Of a stretch of 64,000 nucleotides of DNA, positions 51,469-63,122 are shown piece by piece. Every line of letters starts with the position of its first letter. The stretch's first letter is position 1. The stretch comes from Azolla caroliniana (taxonomy: Eukaryota; Polypodiophyta): contig JBHGNT010000016.1 in the NCBI GenBank assembly GCA_043228905.1, positions 18,104,001 to 18,168,000 on the forward strand. Direction: 5' to 3'. A program made the translations under genes and the position numbers. The notes under the pieces were generated by a model. It was not told the DNA's origin. It did not search any database and saw nothing but the letters and a program-made list of their open reading frames with translations.

Positions 51469-52194
51469 TGTCACGTTGTTACGCGCGTGCATATAGAACG
51501 AGGCGGGACCACGGGGGTCTTGGACCGAGGAATAACTGATCAGGAGTAGGAGCAAGAAAGACAACGGCCGTGCTTCCACACACACACACACAGATACACA
51601 GAAACTGCAACCGAATGAAACAACGGAGACGAGATGAATGCGTATATGTCACAATAACTGCAACCGAATGGAACAACGGAGACGAGATGAATGCGTATAT
51701 GTATATATATAGTCTGATGAATAAGGGGCTACAACTAGTAGGCCGGTGAGCGATAAATCTCCTACGCCTATGCACACACACACAGAAGAGCGAGATGGAG
51801 AATCTTCCGGAAGCACTCGGGCGTTCCGCGAAGCAAACAGCCTCTTGAAACCCTGCACAGATCAAATACAAAGAAAGATCGAGGAGAAGAGTTAGGTCCC
51901 AGTCCGACAACACTTCGTCCTGGACAAAAACGATGCCCTTTACCATTCCTCTCCCTCTCTTTTATAGCCCAAGGAGAGAGGCCGTTACAACTTGTTACAT
52001 CATCTTTATTCTCTATCCTTCAGACAGAGATATTCCTCGATTTCCTACCTATCAAATCCGAGGGACCCAGGATATTCACATCAGCCGACTTGTACCTAAA
52101 TATGTACATTACAACAAAACTTGTGCCTGCGTCTAAGGGCCGGTTCGTGCACATCTTTCTCCGATTCCGCCTAGGGACAGTTTTCTCCACGGCA
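51469..52194 (-). mobile_element. 5' LTR of element 2
   Basis: 726 bp, clearly the partner of 43391-44118, including the internal 53 bp duplication. PBS on the minus strand just inside (51465-51448), AGGTGAACCCGACGTGAA, first base changed from T. Confidence 0.8.
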
Positions 52195-52800
52195 CCAGAC
52201 AAGGTAAAACGAATCTTGCAAGCACCAGCATCAACCAACGTTAAAGAATTGAGCCCATTCTTAGGGCAAATCCGGTGGCATTTCCGGATGCTCCAACCTC
52301 TAGCAGATTTTGCAAATCCGTTGCATGCAATTGTGCACCACGTACCATTCCAATGGACAAAGCAAGAAGAGAAGGCTTATGAAGCACTGAAAGTGATGCT
52401 GCCACAGGCTCCGATGGTGCATCCTCCTCAGTGGACAAAGGATTTTTGTGTGTTTGTCGATGCACCGCACATTGCCATCGGGACTGTCGTCATGCAGCTC
52501 ATAGAGCCGAAGTGGTACTGTCAGGTATACTGTGCAAACCAGAAACTTTCAAAAGCTGAACAGAATTATTCCACAACAAAGAGAGAAGCCTTGGGAATGG
52601 TACATAGTATCACAAAGTACCACCAATATTTGTTAGGATGAAAGTTTTCATTTCATGTTGACCACTCCGCACTTGTATATTTGGTATATCCAAGGCATCA
52701 CTAACGGGAAAATTAACAAGGTGGACCTTGTTACTACAAGAATTCGAATTTGATATATACCACCAACTTGGAGTTTAGCATGTTGTAGCGGACCACTTGA
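52195..52800 (+). pseudogene. RT-RNase H of the old Tat-like element, second part
   Basis: [80 protein letters not shown] (RNase H Asp), NYSTTKREALGMVHSITKYH, then TGA at about 52639 in place of a sense codon, and decayed FHVDHSALVY. Directly continues the frame left at 43390. Confidence 0.85.
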
Positions 52801-54180
52801 GCCGGTTAGAATCCAGTGAAACAGGTGACAGGACCTGGGATGAGTTTCTAGATGCGGAATTATTCAAGGTGACCATGGAGATGGCGTTAGAGGAGATAGT
52901 AGTCGGTGAAGACAACTGGCTCACGAACATGCACCAGTTTCTGAGTTCTGAATTACCTCCGGAAGGGTTGAGCCCAAACGAACGCAAACGCCTTGCGGTC
53001 GACAACTGACATTTTTGTTTGGTTCAGGATACACTGTACCATAAGGGAGCCGACGGTATCTCGCGACACGTAGTGAGGAGTGACAATAAGGAAGCAATAT
53101 TACATTATTACATGAGGCTTACGGCAGAGTTGCCGGAGGGCACTATGCTAGAGACGCCACCGCCCGGAAAATATGGCGAAGTGGGTTATGGTGGCCAACA
53201 ACTCTCAAGGACGTAATCTGGTACTGCAAAGAGGATCACCTATACGAACGATTGGGCCAACCAACGGAGCAGGCTTGAATGCAACATCAACTGGTGCTAC
53301 CGTTGGAACCTTTCCATATGTGGGGGTTAGACTTTGTGGAACCATTCAAGCCGTCAACCATGCGTACCGGGATTCGGTATATTATAGTAGCCACGTACTA
53401 TTGCCCTAAATGGATGGAGGCAAAGGCGCTCCGGGACAACACTGCGTCTTCGACAACCAAGTTTCTACACGAGTATATATGGTGCCTGTATGGGTGCCCG
53501 ATCGAGCTGATTACTGACCAGGGAGGACATTTCCTTGGCCACGTTCTGGAGAACCTAACTACATTCTATGTGGTGGTTCACAAACGAAGCACGTCATATT
53601 ATCCACAGGCAAATGGATTGGCTGAATCAACAAACAAGACGCTTCAAAACACCCTCTGGAAAATTGTTAATGAGCGTGGAACGGATTGGGACACCAAATT
53701 ACATAACGCAGTATGGGCTTACCGGACGACGTATAAAACGAGTATCCAGACAACACCATTTTGGTTAGCCTTCTGTCTAGACGTAGTCATGCCCATGGAA
53801 TTTCAGATTCCCAATCTGCAGATACAAGTTCGGGATGGATTAAGCTAGAAGGAATTCGAAAGCATCCGGTTGGCGAATTTGTGTGAATTAGAGGAAGATA
53901 GTTAGTTTGTTGCAATTGGAGCTTGAGCAACGACGATGGAAAGCTTTCGTGGACCGGCACATGTGAGGTAATGAGAAGGACTTCGACATCGGCAAGCCAG
54001 TATTAGTATTTCAAACCTGGATGGGTAGCATGTCGGGGAAGCTGTGGTTCCTGTGAACCAGACCGTTCTGGATCACAAGGGAGTTCAAGGGATCCCACCA
54101 ACTTGGGATGTTAACCAGGGAAGTACTAGAGAAATGGGTAAATAGTTTCTGGCTAAAACCTTACAAAGGATCGATGCCGG
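52801..54180 (+). pseudogene. Integrase of the old Tat-like element
   Basis: After RNase H (LSRLESSETGD) come zinc-binding remnants, then from 53279 the core: decayed first Asp block, TKFLHEYIWCLYGCPIELIT, DQGGHFLGHVLENLTTFYVV (second Asp), YYPQANGLAESTNKTLQNTL (Glu) and DWDTKLHNAVWAYRTTYKTS. This core is what the younger copy at 15248-28585 lacks. The tail (ELEED, PAHV, TRPFW-like) is frameshifted to about 54180. Confidence 0.8.
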
Positions 54181-54300
54181 TGAAGCCGTTCAAAGAACCG
54201 GAGGAACGACGGACCTAGAGAGCCGGACAAGGAATGAGGATTGGTGAAAGTCTGACGAAAATGGAGCTAGTACAACCGGGTAGTAGCGGATGACCCAACG

Positions 54301-54691
54301 GCACTCAGTGTGGCAAAAAGATTGGGCCGTACAAGAAAAAAAAAGAGAAGAAAAAAAAAGAGCGTTATCATTATAATAATAGTAGGATACACAGAGTACA
54401 CTCTCTGTATCTAGAATTTGCTCAGAGAGCACTTTTATACAAGTCCATAAAACGACTGATAGAAGTATTGACATGTACTTCAATGCTCATACGAGCGACT
54501 AACACAAACTCCCATATGCCTACGTACTAGGCTAGATTCGTAGGCCTCTAACGGCCTACCAGTTACATATAGATCTAGCTCTTTGATCGGGCTCCTGGTT
54601 GCAGATACCGATCCGAATCTTCATTCTGAACTCTGATCCGGATCTATCTTATTCAACCGATCCGGATCAGGTTGAGCTTGTCCGCTCAACA
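54301..54691 (-). mobile_element. Possible LTR remnant
   Basis: On the minus strand it begins TGTTGAGCGGACAAGCTCAA (a short hairpin), contains repeated CCGGATC blocks like the Tat-like LTRs, and a TATAAAAGTG box (about 54432). It separates the decayed integrase from copia sequence. Both ends are uncertain and no target duplication is seen. Confidence 0.4.
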
Positions 54692-55738
54692 AAGGGGAAC
54701 TGGCCAAACAAGGAATTGAATTCGACTCGGCAAAGAAGAATTGACTATGCCTAATGGAGGCCGGAGATATCCTCTAAGAGAGAGAAAGCCCCCTCGAAGA
54801 TTTCCAGATGATGAGTGTGTACTGCTAACCAATGAGGGGGAGCCAGAGTGCTTCGTGGAAGCAAAGAGAAATACCCACAACCAAGATTGGTTGAGTTCCA
54901 TGCAAGACGAGATTAATTCCTTGCACAAGAACCATAGATACAAATTGACCAAGTTGCTCAAAGGGAAGAAGGCACTTCGGAATAAGTGGGTATATAAATT
55001 GAAGACGGGAGAAAGCGGGAATCCACCCAAATACAAAGCACGAATTGTCGTGAAAGGCAGCAAAAGAAGGGTGTAAATTTCAATGAAATATTTTCCCCGA
55101 TAGTAAAGATGACATCAATCTAAATAGTGATGAGCATAGCGGCAAACATGGACCTCGAAGTCGAGCAGCTAGATGTCAGTCTGCCTTCGTTCATGGAGAT
55201 TTGGAGTAAGAGATTACATGCACCAACTAGAGGGATTTGAAGAGAAAGGTAAAGAAAACCTGGTATGCCGGCAATGGTACCAAAAATTTGAATCCTTCAT
55301 GATGGATCACGGTTTTGACAAGACACAGGCCAATCATTGTGTCTTTGTTAAGAAATATGATGGAGGAGATTTTCTCGTCCTCTTGTTGTATGTTGATGAC
55401 ATGTTGATTGTTGGACAAGACCCAGAGAAAATCGGAAGTTTGAAGAAGTCCCTAAGCAAGTCATTTGCGATGAAGGATATGGGTCCAAGAAAGCAGATCC
55501 TAGGTATGCACATTGTCTAAGAAAGGACAAAGAAGTTGATATGGTTGTCACTAGAGAAATATGTGACGAAAGTGCTGTAAAGGTTCAACATGCATAATTC
55601 GAAATCGGTTGGTTTGACACTGCTAACGAACTGCAAGCTAAGAAAAGATCAATATCCGAAGACGAAAACAGAGAAAGTAGAGATGATGAAGGTTCCCTAT
55701 GCCTCGGTAGTCGGAAGCCTAATGTACGCGATGGTATG
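54692..55738 (+). pseudogene. Copia RT fragment
   Basis: GGRRYPLRERKPPRRFPDDE and WLSSMQDEINSLHKNHRYKL open the RT leader, then LRNKWVYKLKTGESGNPPKY, KARIVVKGS, a frameshifted NFNEIFSPIVKMTSI block, QLEGFEEKGKENLVCRQW, catalytic LLLYVDDMLIVGQD (about 55385), KSFAMKDMGPRKQILGMHI and PYASVVGSLMYAMVC. Gag, protease and integrase are missing. Interrupted at 55739 by an LTR. Confidence 0.85.
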
Positions 55739-56404
55739 TATGAAGTCAATTTTTGCTCGTAGGAAAAGACCATGGCAAATACATTAGATGCGAAGGTTTA
55801 TAAGAATAAAGCAGAATATGAATGGTTCAAGAGTTAAAAGATGAATGAAATTGAAGAGATATAAACCTAGAGGCGTTTTTCAAAAGTACAAAAGGCAAGA
55901 AAAAAGAAAAGGAAGAAAAACGCAAGAAATTAAGCAGAAAAAGCAAGGTAGAGAAAAAAGCTCATAACTTCTTCATCTCTTATCCAAATTTCAAAAGAAA
56001 AGATTCGTAAGAAAGCTGACAAAGAGAGCTTTCTTGGATGGCAAAGCAGAAATAATGATATGAAAAAAAGAACTGCACAAACTTGAGGATATGTAAAAGA
56101 AAAGAAAAGAAAAAAGCAAGAATAACGCAACTAAAAACCTATAAATATGAGGTTATTCTTAGCTATTGAGAAAAACGGGGGATAGAAGATCTACAAGAAG
56201 AAGTGAGGAAGAAGAAGAAGATTAGAAGAAGTGAGAAGACGATTAATAGAAGAAAGACTATTTTAGTAATAGTATATTGAAGTAGTTATTTGGGGTTGTT
56301 ACTCTTGGAGTATAAGAAGATTGTATTCTTTTCTTAATAATATATTCAAGTATTCTTTTCTCTTCCTCTTCTCTTCTCTATCATTTTTCTCTCTCTCCTC
56401 ATCA
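55739..56404 (+). mobile_element. Probable solo LTR inside the copia fragment
   Basis: 666 bp bounded by GTATG repeats (55734-55738 and 56405-56409). Removing it rejoins the copia motif (AMV, then a Cys codon now TGA, TRRDIGYAIR). Ends are TATGAAG and CATCA; the first would be TG in a normal LTR. CTATAAATATG at about 56139 is a good TATA box and a CT-rich tract precedes the end. A-rich, no coding potential. Confidence 0.6.
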
Positions 56405-56597
56405 GTATGAACCAGGCGAGACATTGGATATGCTATTCGTGTAGTCAGCCGATATATGACCAATCTTGGAAGAGAGCATTGGGTTGCGGTGAAATGGCTA
56501 CTTCGGTACTTGAGAGGCAACTCAAGCATGTGCCTCAGATTTGGCTCAGGTAACCCCACATTCGAAGGTTATACTGATTCGGACATGTCCGCTTCAG
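56405..56597 (+). pseudogene. Copia RNase H fragment
   Basis: RRDIGYAIRVVSRYMTNLGR, EHWVAVKWLLRYLRGNSSMC, then GYTDSDMS, the start of copia RNase H. It is joined without a gap to Ty3 RNase H at about 56597. Confidence 0.8.
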
Positions 56598-58369
56598 TGA
56601 CAATAAAAACCTCGTCTATTTTCAAGACGCTCATGTGTTAAATCGACATCAAGCTCGGTGGGCCCATTTTCTCACGCGTTTCAACTTCAAAATTACATAT
56701 CGACCTAGGAAGCATCAAGGGAAAGCAGATGCATTATCATGCCGTTCATACCTAGCATCGTGTACTAGCGAGCCAACTTTCGATAACCAAAAGCAAGTAA
56801 TCTTGGGACCGGCACGACTGCAACCAACACAGGTCTTTGGCATGCCCATGGATTCCCACGTTATCAATATCATACGTGCAGACCTGACGACAAATGCTTT
56901 CGCCCAAGCTATACTAGCACAAATTAATCCCTCTCGAGCGTCATGTTCAAAGTTGCAACCACCAGGTACGGACTATCGGCAATTCAAATACCATGATGGA
57001 TTACTCTTCCTTAAAAAACTTTTGTATGTTCCTAATGGTTTCTTGCCGCCTTCGAGTAGTACAAAACTATCATGACACATATATAGCTGGGCATTTTGGT
57101 AATACTAAAACACTAGATTTAGTAGCACGATCATTCTAGTGGCCTCGTATGTGACAATTTGTCGAAGATTTTGTTCGGACTTGTGATACATGCTGCAAAG
57201 CGAAAATGCCAAGGCGTCATCCATATGGTTTATTAGAACCCTTAACAATTCCAAGCAAGTCGTGGCAATCCATTGCTCTAGACTTCATCACAGATCTTCC
57301 AGTCTCTAAGGGGTTCAATGCGATTCTAACATTGGTAGATCAATATACGAAGATGGCTCATTTCTTGCCATGAACTAAGGAAATTTCCAGTGGAAACACC
57401 GCCGAAATTGTCATGCGTGAAATATGTGGGCATCATGGACTTCCCGATAGTATCATCAGCGACCATGGACCCCAGTTCGTGTCCAAATTTTGGAAGCACC
57501 TTTTTAAAATGCTCAAGGTCACTTGTAACCTCTCCTCCGGCTACCACCCACAAACCGACGGCCAAGCCGAACGAACAAATCAAAAGCTGGAGCAGTATCT
57601 ACGGTGCTTTCTCAGCTATCATCAAGATGACTAGGCAGATATTCTCTACTTCGCCGAATTTTCCTATAATAACTCTATCCACGCATCGACTAAAGATACG
57701 CGATTTTATGCTTATACGAGATGTCACCCCCGATGGTGTGTACTTGAAACCCTAGAGGTGTGCACAAATTCTTGCGTGGAGGATCGTTTGGAGCGATTAC
57801 GCAAGATACAAGAGGATTTATCTACTCATCCCCAACAAGGTCAACAAACACACAAGGTTTATGCGGATCGTCATCAACTCCCATCCACTTTTAACATTAG
57901 AGATCGGGTATGGCTACTACGACGACACATCAAGACTACTCGCCCATGTGAGAATTTAGATTATCGGCGATTAGGTTCTTTCCATATTATAGGAAAGATT
58001 AATGATATCGCTTTTCGTCTCAATCTACCTCCGCAACTTCGGATACATCCGGTGTTTCATAGTTATCTCCTCGAACCCTATCAAGAGAGCACCATCCCAG
58101 GACGTATTACACAACCTCCACCCCCGATCGAGCTTGAAGATAAACCTGAGTACGAGGTTGCCGCCATCCTTGATTCCAAGATTGTTTGCAACAACCTCTA
58201 CTAGCTAGTTGATTGGCTAGGATATAGTCCCAGCAAGCGTACTTGGGAACCGATAGAGAATGTCAGCAATGCTCGTGCTCTTCTTGAAGACTTCCATCAT
58301 CAATATCTAGAAAACCAGGTCCTCAATCCAAAACGACTCATTACACTCGTTGTTTTAAAGGGGGGATAG
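56598..58369 (+). pseudogene. Chromovirus RNase H-integrase-chromodomain fragment
   Basis: Starts inside RNase H ([20 protein letters not shown]-like), continues [20 protein letters not shown], zinc-binding CDTCCKAKMPRRH, integrase LDFITDLPVSKGF (Asp), [17 protein letters not shown] (Asp), [17 protein letters not shown] (Glu), tail HSYLLEPYQES and chromodomain EYEVAAILDSKIVCNNLY, TWEPIENV. Some stops and frameshifts. A PPT (AAAGGGGGGATAG) precedes the LTR at 58370. Closely similar to 61790-63567 of the neighbour. Confidence 0.85.
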
Positions 58370-58790
58370 TGTCATGATATGGCAAGACTCAAACCCATGA
58401 CCTTATGCTACATGGGTCGAGCTCTTGACCATTAGACCATACATTGTAATACGTAAAATATTATTTTCATTTATTCTTAGGAATATTATATTCCAGAGGT
58501 TCTTTGGAACATTCTAGAAACTTCAGGAGGATTCCTTAGAACATTATAAAAGGAGGCACAAGGCATTATTTCCAACCAAATCGGTTCAACGCCAATCTTA
58601 AGCCTCCTAGGTAGTACATTCTCTTCACATAATATATATCTTTTCTGATCATCACTCTCTCTCTCTCTCTCGATCTCTTTCTCCCTCCCTCTCACTCACT
58701 CTTTCCTTCTCTCGAGAGTTCTTCACATCTCTTAGTACTAATACTTCTTTTAGTACTAATTTCTTCTCTGTCTTAGTACTGTTCCTGACA
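58370..58790 (+). mobile_element. Shared LTR between two chromovirus interiors
   Basis: 421 bp, TGTCATGA...CTGACA. TATAAAAGG at 58545; CCAAATCGGTTCAA at 58576-58589 is the predicted RNA 5' end; CT tract and AGTACT motifs follow. Confidence 0.9.
58385..58439 (-). promoter_or_regulatory. Antisense tRNA-like module in shared LTR
   Basis: Box A TGGTCTAATGG (58439-58429), full match to consensus; box B GGTTTGAGTCT (58395-58385), one change; 44 bp apart. Confidence 0.65.
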
Positions 58791-58806
58791 GTTTGAACCG
58801 ATTTGG
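58791..58806 (+). promoter_or_regulatory. Candidate self-priming PBS
   Basis: GTTTGAACCGATTTGG directly after the LTR. Its 14 bases 58793-58806 are the exact complement of 58576-58589 in the LTR. No TGG start. The G here (A in the 31513 element) is matched by C in the LTR copy (T there). Confidence 0.65.
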
Positions 58807-58884
58807 GTCTATCTTCCTTTCATATCTTCCTTTCCTCCTCTTCCTTTTATCTTCTTATTAGCCCTCTTATCCTCCCTAGTAAAA

Positions 58885-60000
58885 TGGAAACTGTTAGCGC
58901 TCAGGAATACCAATCTGTTTTCTCGGAGATCCAATGCTTAAAAGAGAAAATCATCGTTTGTTGGGGGATCTTCAACAAATAGCGCTGGAGAAACAACAAC
59001 ATGGGGAGCTGACGTTACGTGTACAACAACTCGAAGCGACTATCATATCATTACAACAACAAGGATCAAGCACTCAAGGGATTCACAAAGAACCCAAGAT
59101 CGATCTTCCTGCAAAATTTGATGGGACCCGATCACAGTTTAGAGGGTTTTTTGAATCAGGTACATTTAGTGATACAAATGCATCCTTCTCGATATCCCAC
59201 TAATGCATCACGAGTGGGACTAGTAGGCACTCTCCTTAGTGGCTCAGTGTTAGCATGGTTTGCTCCATTGTTGGAAAAGGAATCTCCATTACTAAACAGT
59301 TTTGAAGAATTTATAAGTGAGTTTAAGGCCTGTTTTGGAGATACTGACAGCATAAGGACTGCAATCAGCAAAATCCTGCGAATACGCCAAGGTGATCGTC
59401 CAGCCTCCGCATACGCTGCAGATTTCCGCCTACTCGTTGCCGATATCCCTTGGGATGATCACACATTGATGGAGCAATTCCATTATGGCTTACGCAACGA
59501 TGTCAAGGATTTACTCTTGACCTTCCCCAAAGAGCCAAAGTCATTAACAGAAGCAATTAGTCATGCAGTGAGATGCGACAACTATCTCTTCAAACGACGT
59601 TCGGAATGACAATTCCAAATTCCGAGGGCAAGATTAGAGCCTACCTACGCCTCAGTGGAAGCGAAACCTTTTCCGATGGAGTCATATAATGCACCTCCAG
59701 TAACTACTCCAACTTTGATGGAAATTGACACCACACGTCATCGTGGACTGCTATCGGAAGAAGAAAAGCAACGACGTTGAGCAAACCGACTATGTCTTTA
59801 TTGTGGTGGACTAGGTCATATCGCGGTAAACTGTCCCCATAGGCCAAGAAGGTAGGTAAACCAAATAGTTGCTACTTCTAATTGTACTAAACCCGAGTCT
59901 ATTTCAGTAGGGATATCTGATAGTCCTAATAGTACTAATAGCCCAAATCTAGCAAACAAATTTGATGTCCTTAGTCAGTTAGAGGAAGAGTTAAACGACT
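58885..60000 (+). pseudogene. Gag of the right-hand chromovirus
   Basis: ATG 58885 (METVSAQEYQ). Coiled N-terminus (RLLGDLQQIALEKQQHGELT), then frameshift at about 59140; core GLVGTLLSGSVLAWFAPLLE, FISEFKACFGDTDSIRTA, YAADFRLLVADIPWDD in 59019-59609, TGA at 59607, zinc knuckle CLYCGGLGHIAVNC at about 59790, terminal [17 protein letters not shown] in place of the Q after the knuckle. Several single-base lesions, otherwise colinear with 31582-32752. Confidence 0.85.
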
Positions 60001-60028
60001 AAGTCTAGCCAAAATAGGAGCCATTTGG

Positions 60029-61607
60029 TTGGACAACCCTAGATCTGTGCAGCCCATTAGTGGTTCCATTCCCTCTAAGCAAGTTAGCAATGTGTTCGTA
60101 GCCCAAGTAACAGTTAGTACTAAAAGTACTCCTCCAGTACATGTCTTAGCGCTTCTAGATTCCGGAGCTAATTCTTGCTTCATGGATAGGAAATTTGCCC
60201 AAGCTCATCAGATATCTCTCAGAAAACTCCCATGTCCTGCCTCTGTAGTAGTTATTGATGGTCATCCCATTGCTTCCGGAAATATCATAGAAGAGTTAGA
60301 GCCCGTTAATATTGTCCTAGATAATCTAGCATGTGTCATATCATTTAATATAATTAGCATGCCAGAACACCCCGTTGTCTTAGGATTACCATGGATCGAA
60401 TTACATAACCCAGACATAGATTGGCCGACAAGAGAAATCCGGCATCGAAAAGCCCGAGGGTCTACTCATGAGATTGCAACGATTTCACTACATCAGTTGT
60501 GTGAGGAAGGACTCAAGGAAGAAATGTTTCTCTTCGCAATATCAGTAAAACCGTCCAGCACCACTAAAGAGGAATCGACCGTTCAACTTCCAGAGAAGTA
60601 TCGTCATTATGCCGATGTGTTTGATAAAGTACAAGCCAATACACTTCCTCACCATCGACCATATGATTGCCCCATCGATTTACAACCGGGCAAAGAGCCA
60701 CCATGGGGACCGATCTACAATCTGTCACCAACCGAACTGGAAGTCCTTCGAGCCTATATACAGGGGAATTTGGAGAATGGTTTCATATGACATTCGAAAT
60801 CTCCAGCCGGCGCACCCATTTTCTTCATCAAGAAAAAGGATGGCTCACTTCGTCTCGTTGTAGATTACTGTGGCTTAAATAAGGTTACAATCCGAAATAG
60901 GTATGCACCCCCCCATATCTCAAGTCTTTTAGAACGGATCAATGGTGCCAGGTTCTTCACGAAGATGGACTTCCGGGGAGCCTATAACCTCATATGGATC
61001 CAACCAGGAGATGAAAGAAAGACCGCGTTCCGCACCAGATATGGGCATTTCGAGTATACGGTCATGTCGTTCAGCCTCACTAATGCACCGGCACATGGCA
61101 AATGATATTTTCCAAGATCTCTTGGATGTGTGTCTAATCATCTATTTGGATGATCTACTGGTTTACTTAAAGACCCAAGAAGAGCATGATTCTCATGTAC
61201 TGTTAGTACTCAAACGACTTCGAGAACATGGCCTTTATGCAAAGCTGGAAAAATGTAGTTTCGGGTGCAACCAGGTGGAATTTCTCGGCTATGTCATTTC
61301 CTCAGAAGGCATCTCCATGAACCCAGCTAAGGTCAAAACGGTGGTACAATGGCAGACTCCGCGTTCGGTGTAGAATGTGTAATGCTTTCTAGGCTTTGCC
61401 AATTTTTACCAAAATTTTATAAAGGATTACTCAAAGCTTGTTTTGCCTCTTATACAACTTACTAGGAAGGGAGAATCGTTCGTCTGGTCTAAAGAAGCAG
61501 ACATGGCTTTTGAGAATCTTAAATAGGCATTTACATCGGCTCTGATTCTAGGTCACGATGATCCAGAAAAACCATTCATCATCGAAGCGAACGCATCGGA
61601 TTTTGCA
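60029..61607 (+). pseudogene. Protease and RT of the right-hand chromovirus
   Basis: Protease LALLDSGANSCFMDR, PVVLGLPWIELHNPDIDW; RT leader YADVFDKVQANTLPHHRPYD; TGA at 60788; then [28 protein letters not shown], a deletion of 11 bp at about 61090 (frameshift) relative to the other copy, IYLDDLLVYLKTQEE (catalytic Asps kept, about 61150), KCSFGCNQVEFLGYVISSEG; TAG at 61371 and near 61526. Confidence 0.85.
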
Positions 61608-63122
61608 TTGGGGAGCATTCTATCACAACGAGGTAATGATGAAAAGCTACATCCTATGGCTTTTCACTCACGCAAGTTTGATGCCGCGGAAATCAACTAC
61701 GAAATTCATGATAAAGAGCTATTGGCTATAGTGGACTCTTTTATGCAATGGAGGCATTTTGTAGAGGGATCTTCTCATCAAGTCACTGTAATCAGTGACC
61801 ACAAAAACCTCCCCTATTTTCAAGACGCTCGTGTGTTAAATCGACGTCTAGCACGGTGGGCCCATTTTCTCACGCATTTCGACTTCAAAATTACATATCA
61901 ACCTGGAAAGCATCAAGGGAAAGCAGATGCATTATCACGCCGTTCATACCTAGCATCGCGTACCGAAGAGCCAGCTTTCGATAACCAAAAGCAAGTAATC
62001 TTGGGACTGGCACGACTGCAACCAACACAGGTCTTTGGCATGCCCATGGATTCCCATGTTATCAATATCATACGTGCAGACCTGACGACAAATGCTTTCG
62101 CCCAAGCTATACTAGCACAAATTGATCCCTCTCGAGCGTCGTGTTCAAAGTCGCAACCACCAGGTACGAACTATCGGCAATTCAAATACCATGACGAATT
62201 ACTCTTCTTTAAAGAACTTCTGTATGTTCCTAATGGTTCTTGCCACCTTCGAGTAGTACAAAACTATCATGACACATATACAGATGGGCATTTTGGTAGT
62301 ACTAAAACATTAGATTTAGTACCACGATCATTCTGGTGGCCCCATATGCGACAATTTGTCGAATATTTTGTTCGGACTTGTGATACATGCTGCAAAACGA
62401 AAATGCCAAGGCATCATCCATATGGTTTATTAGAACCATTACCAATTCCAAGCAAGTCGTGGCAATCCATTGCTCTAGACTTCATCACAGATCTTCCAAT
62501 CTCTAAGGGGTTCAATGCGATTCTAACAGTGGTAGATCAATATACGAAGATGGCTCATTTCTTGCCATCAACTAAGGAAATTTCCAATGGAGACACCGCC
62601 GAAATTGTCATGCGTGAAGTATGTGGGCATTATGGACTTCCCAATAGTATCATCAGCGACCATGGACCCCAGTTCGTGTCCAAATTTTGGAAGCACCTTT
62701 TTAAAATGCTCAAGGTCACTTGTAACCTCTCCTCCGGCTACCACCCACAAACCGACGGCCAAGCCGAACGAACAAATCAAACGCTGGAGCAGTATCGACG
62801 GTGCTTTCTCAGCTATCATCAAGATGACTGGGCATATATTCTCTACTTCGCCGAATTTTCCTATAATAACTCTATCCACACATCGAATAAAGATATTGCA
62901 TTTTATGCTTATACGGAATGTCACCCCCGGTGGTGTGTACTTGAAACCCTAGAGGTGTCCACAAATCCTTGCGTGGAGGATCGTTTGGAGCGATTACGCA
63001 AGAGACAAGAGGATTTATCTACTCATCCCCAACAAGGTCAACAAACACACAAGGTTTATGCGGATCGTCATCAACTCCCATCCACTTTTAACATTGGAGA
63101 TCGGGTATGGCTACTACGATGA
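61608..63122 (+). CDS. Open RNase H-integrase segment of chromovirus Pol, 504 aa
   Basis: Not a full gene but the open 3' half of pol; the ATG is internal. RNase [36 protein letters not shown] (residues 30-115). Integrase zinc finger H221-x6-H228...C258-x2-C261; core D291 (LDFITDLP), D351 ([10 protein letters not shown]), E387 (DGQAERTN) with exactly 35 residues between D351 and E387. Tail FNIGDRVWLLR ends at TGA 63120, which is CGA at the equivalent place in 56598-58369. It supplies the reference for the integrase deletion in 31073-35972. Confidence 0.85.
   Translation: MGSILSQRGNDEKLHPMAFHSRKFDAAEINYEIHDKELLAIVDSFMQWRHFVEGSSHQVTVISDHKNLPYFQDARVLNRRLARWAHFLTHFDFKITYQPGKHQGKADALSRRSYLASRTEEPAFDNQKQVILGLARLQPTQVFGMPMDSHVINIIRADLTTNAFAQAILAQIDPSRASCSKSQPPGTNYRQFKYHDELLFFKELLYVPNGSCHLRVVQNYHDTYTDGHFGSTKTLDLVPRSFWWPHMRQFVEYFVRTCDTCCKTKMPRHHPYGLLEPLPIPSKSWQSIALDFITDLPISKGFNAILTVVDQYTKMAHFLPSTKEISNGDTAEIVMREVCGHYGLPNSIISDHGPQFVSKFWKHLFKMLKVTCNLSSGYHPQTDGQAERTNQTLEQYRRCFLSYHQDDWAYILYFAEFSYNNSIHTSNKDIAFYAYTECHPRWCVLETLEVSTNPCVEDRLERLRKRQEDLSTHPQQGQQTHKVYADRHQLPSTFNIGDRVWLLR

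Larger units (their letters stand above)
43391..52194 (-). mobile_element. Element 2: Ty3 element of the element-1 lineage, defective
   Basis: LTRs 43391-44118 (728 bp) and 51469-52194 (726 bp), TGTCG/TGTCA starts and CGACA/CGGCA ends. The flanking 4 bp CCGG (43387-43390) and CCAG (52195-52198) look like a duplication with one change. Minus-strand order: PBS, gag (interrupted by the gag-only element 2), RT-RH, integrase, PPT. The protease region is lost. It cuts the RT of the old Tat-like element. Confidence 0.85.
39465..54300 (+). mobile_element. Old Athila/Tat-like element, stop-riddled and split by element 2
   Basis: 5' LTR 39465-39923, then a PBS like that of 15248-28585, gag, protease, RT (interrupted at 43390), RT/RNase H from 52195, integrase to about 54180. 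Protein similarity to the younger Tat-like element is clear in every domain but stops occur every few dozen codons. No 3' LTR is recognisable, so the right end is truncated near 54300. Confidence 0.8.
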
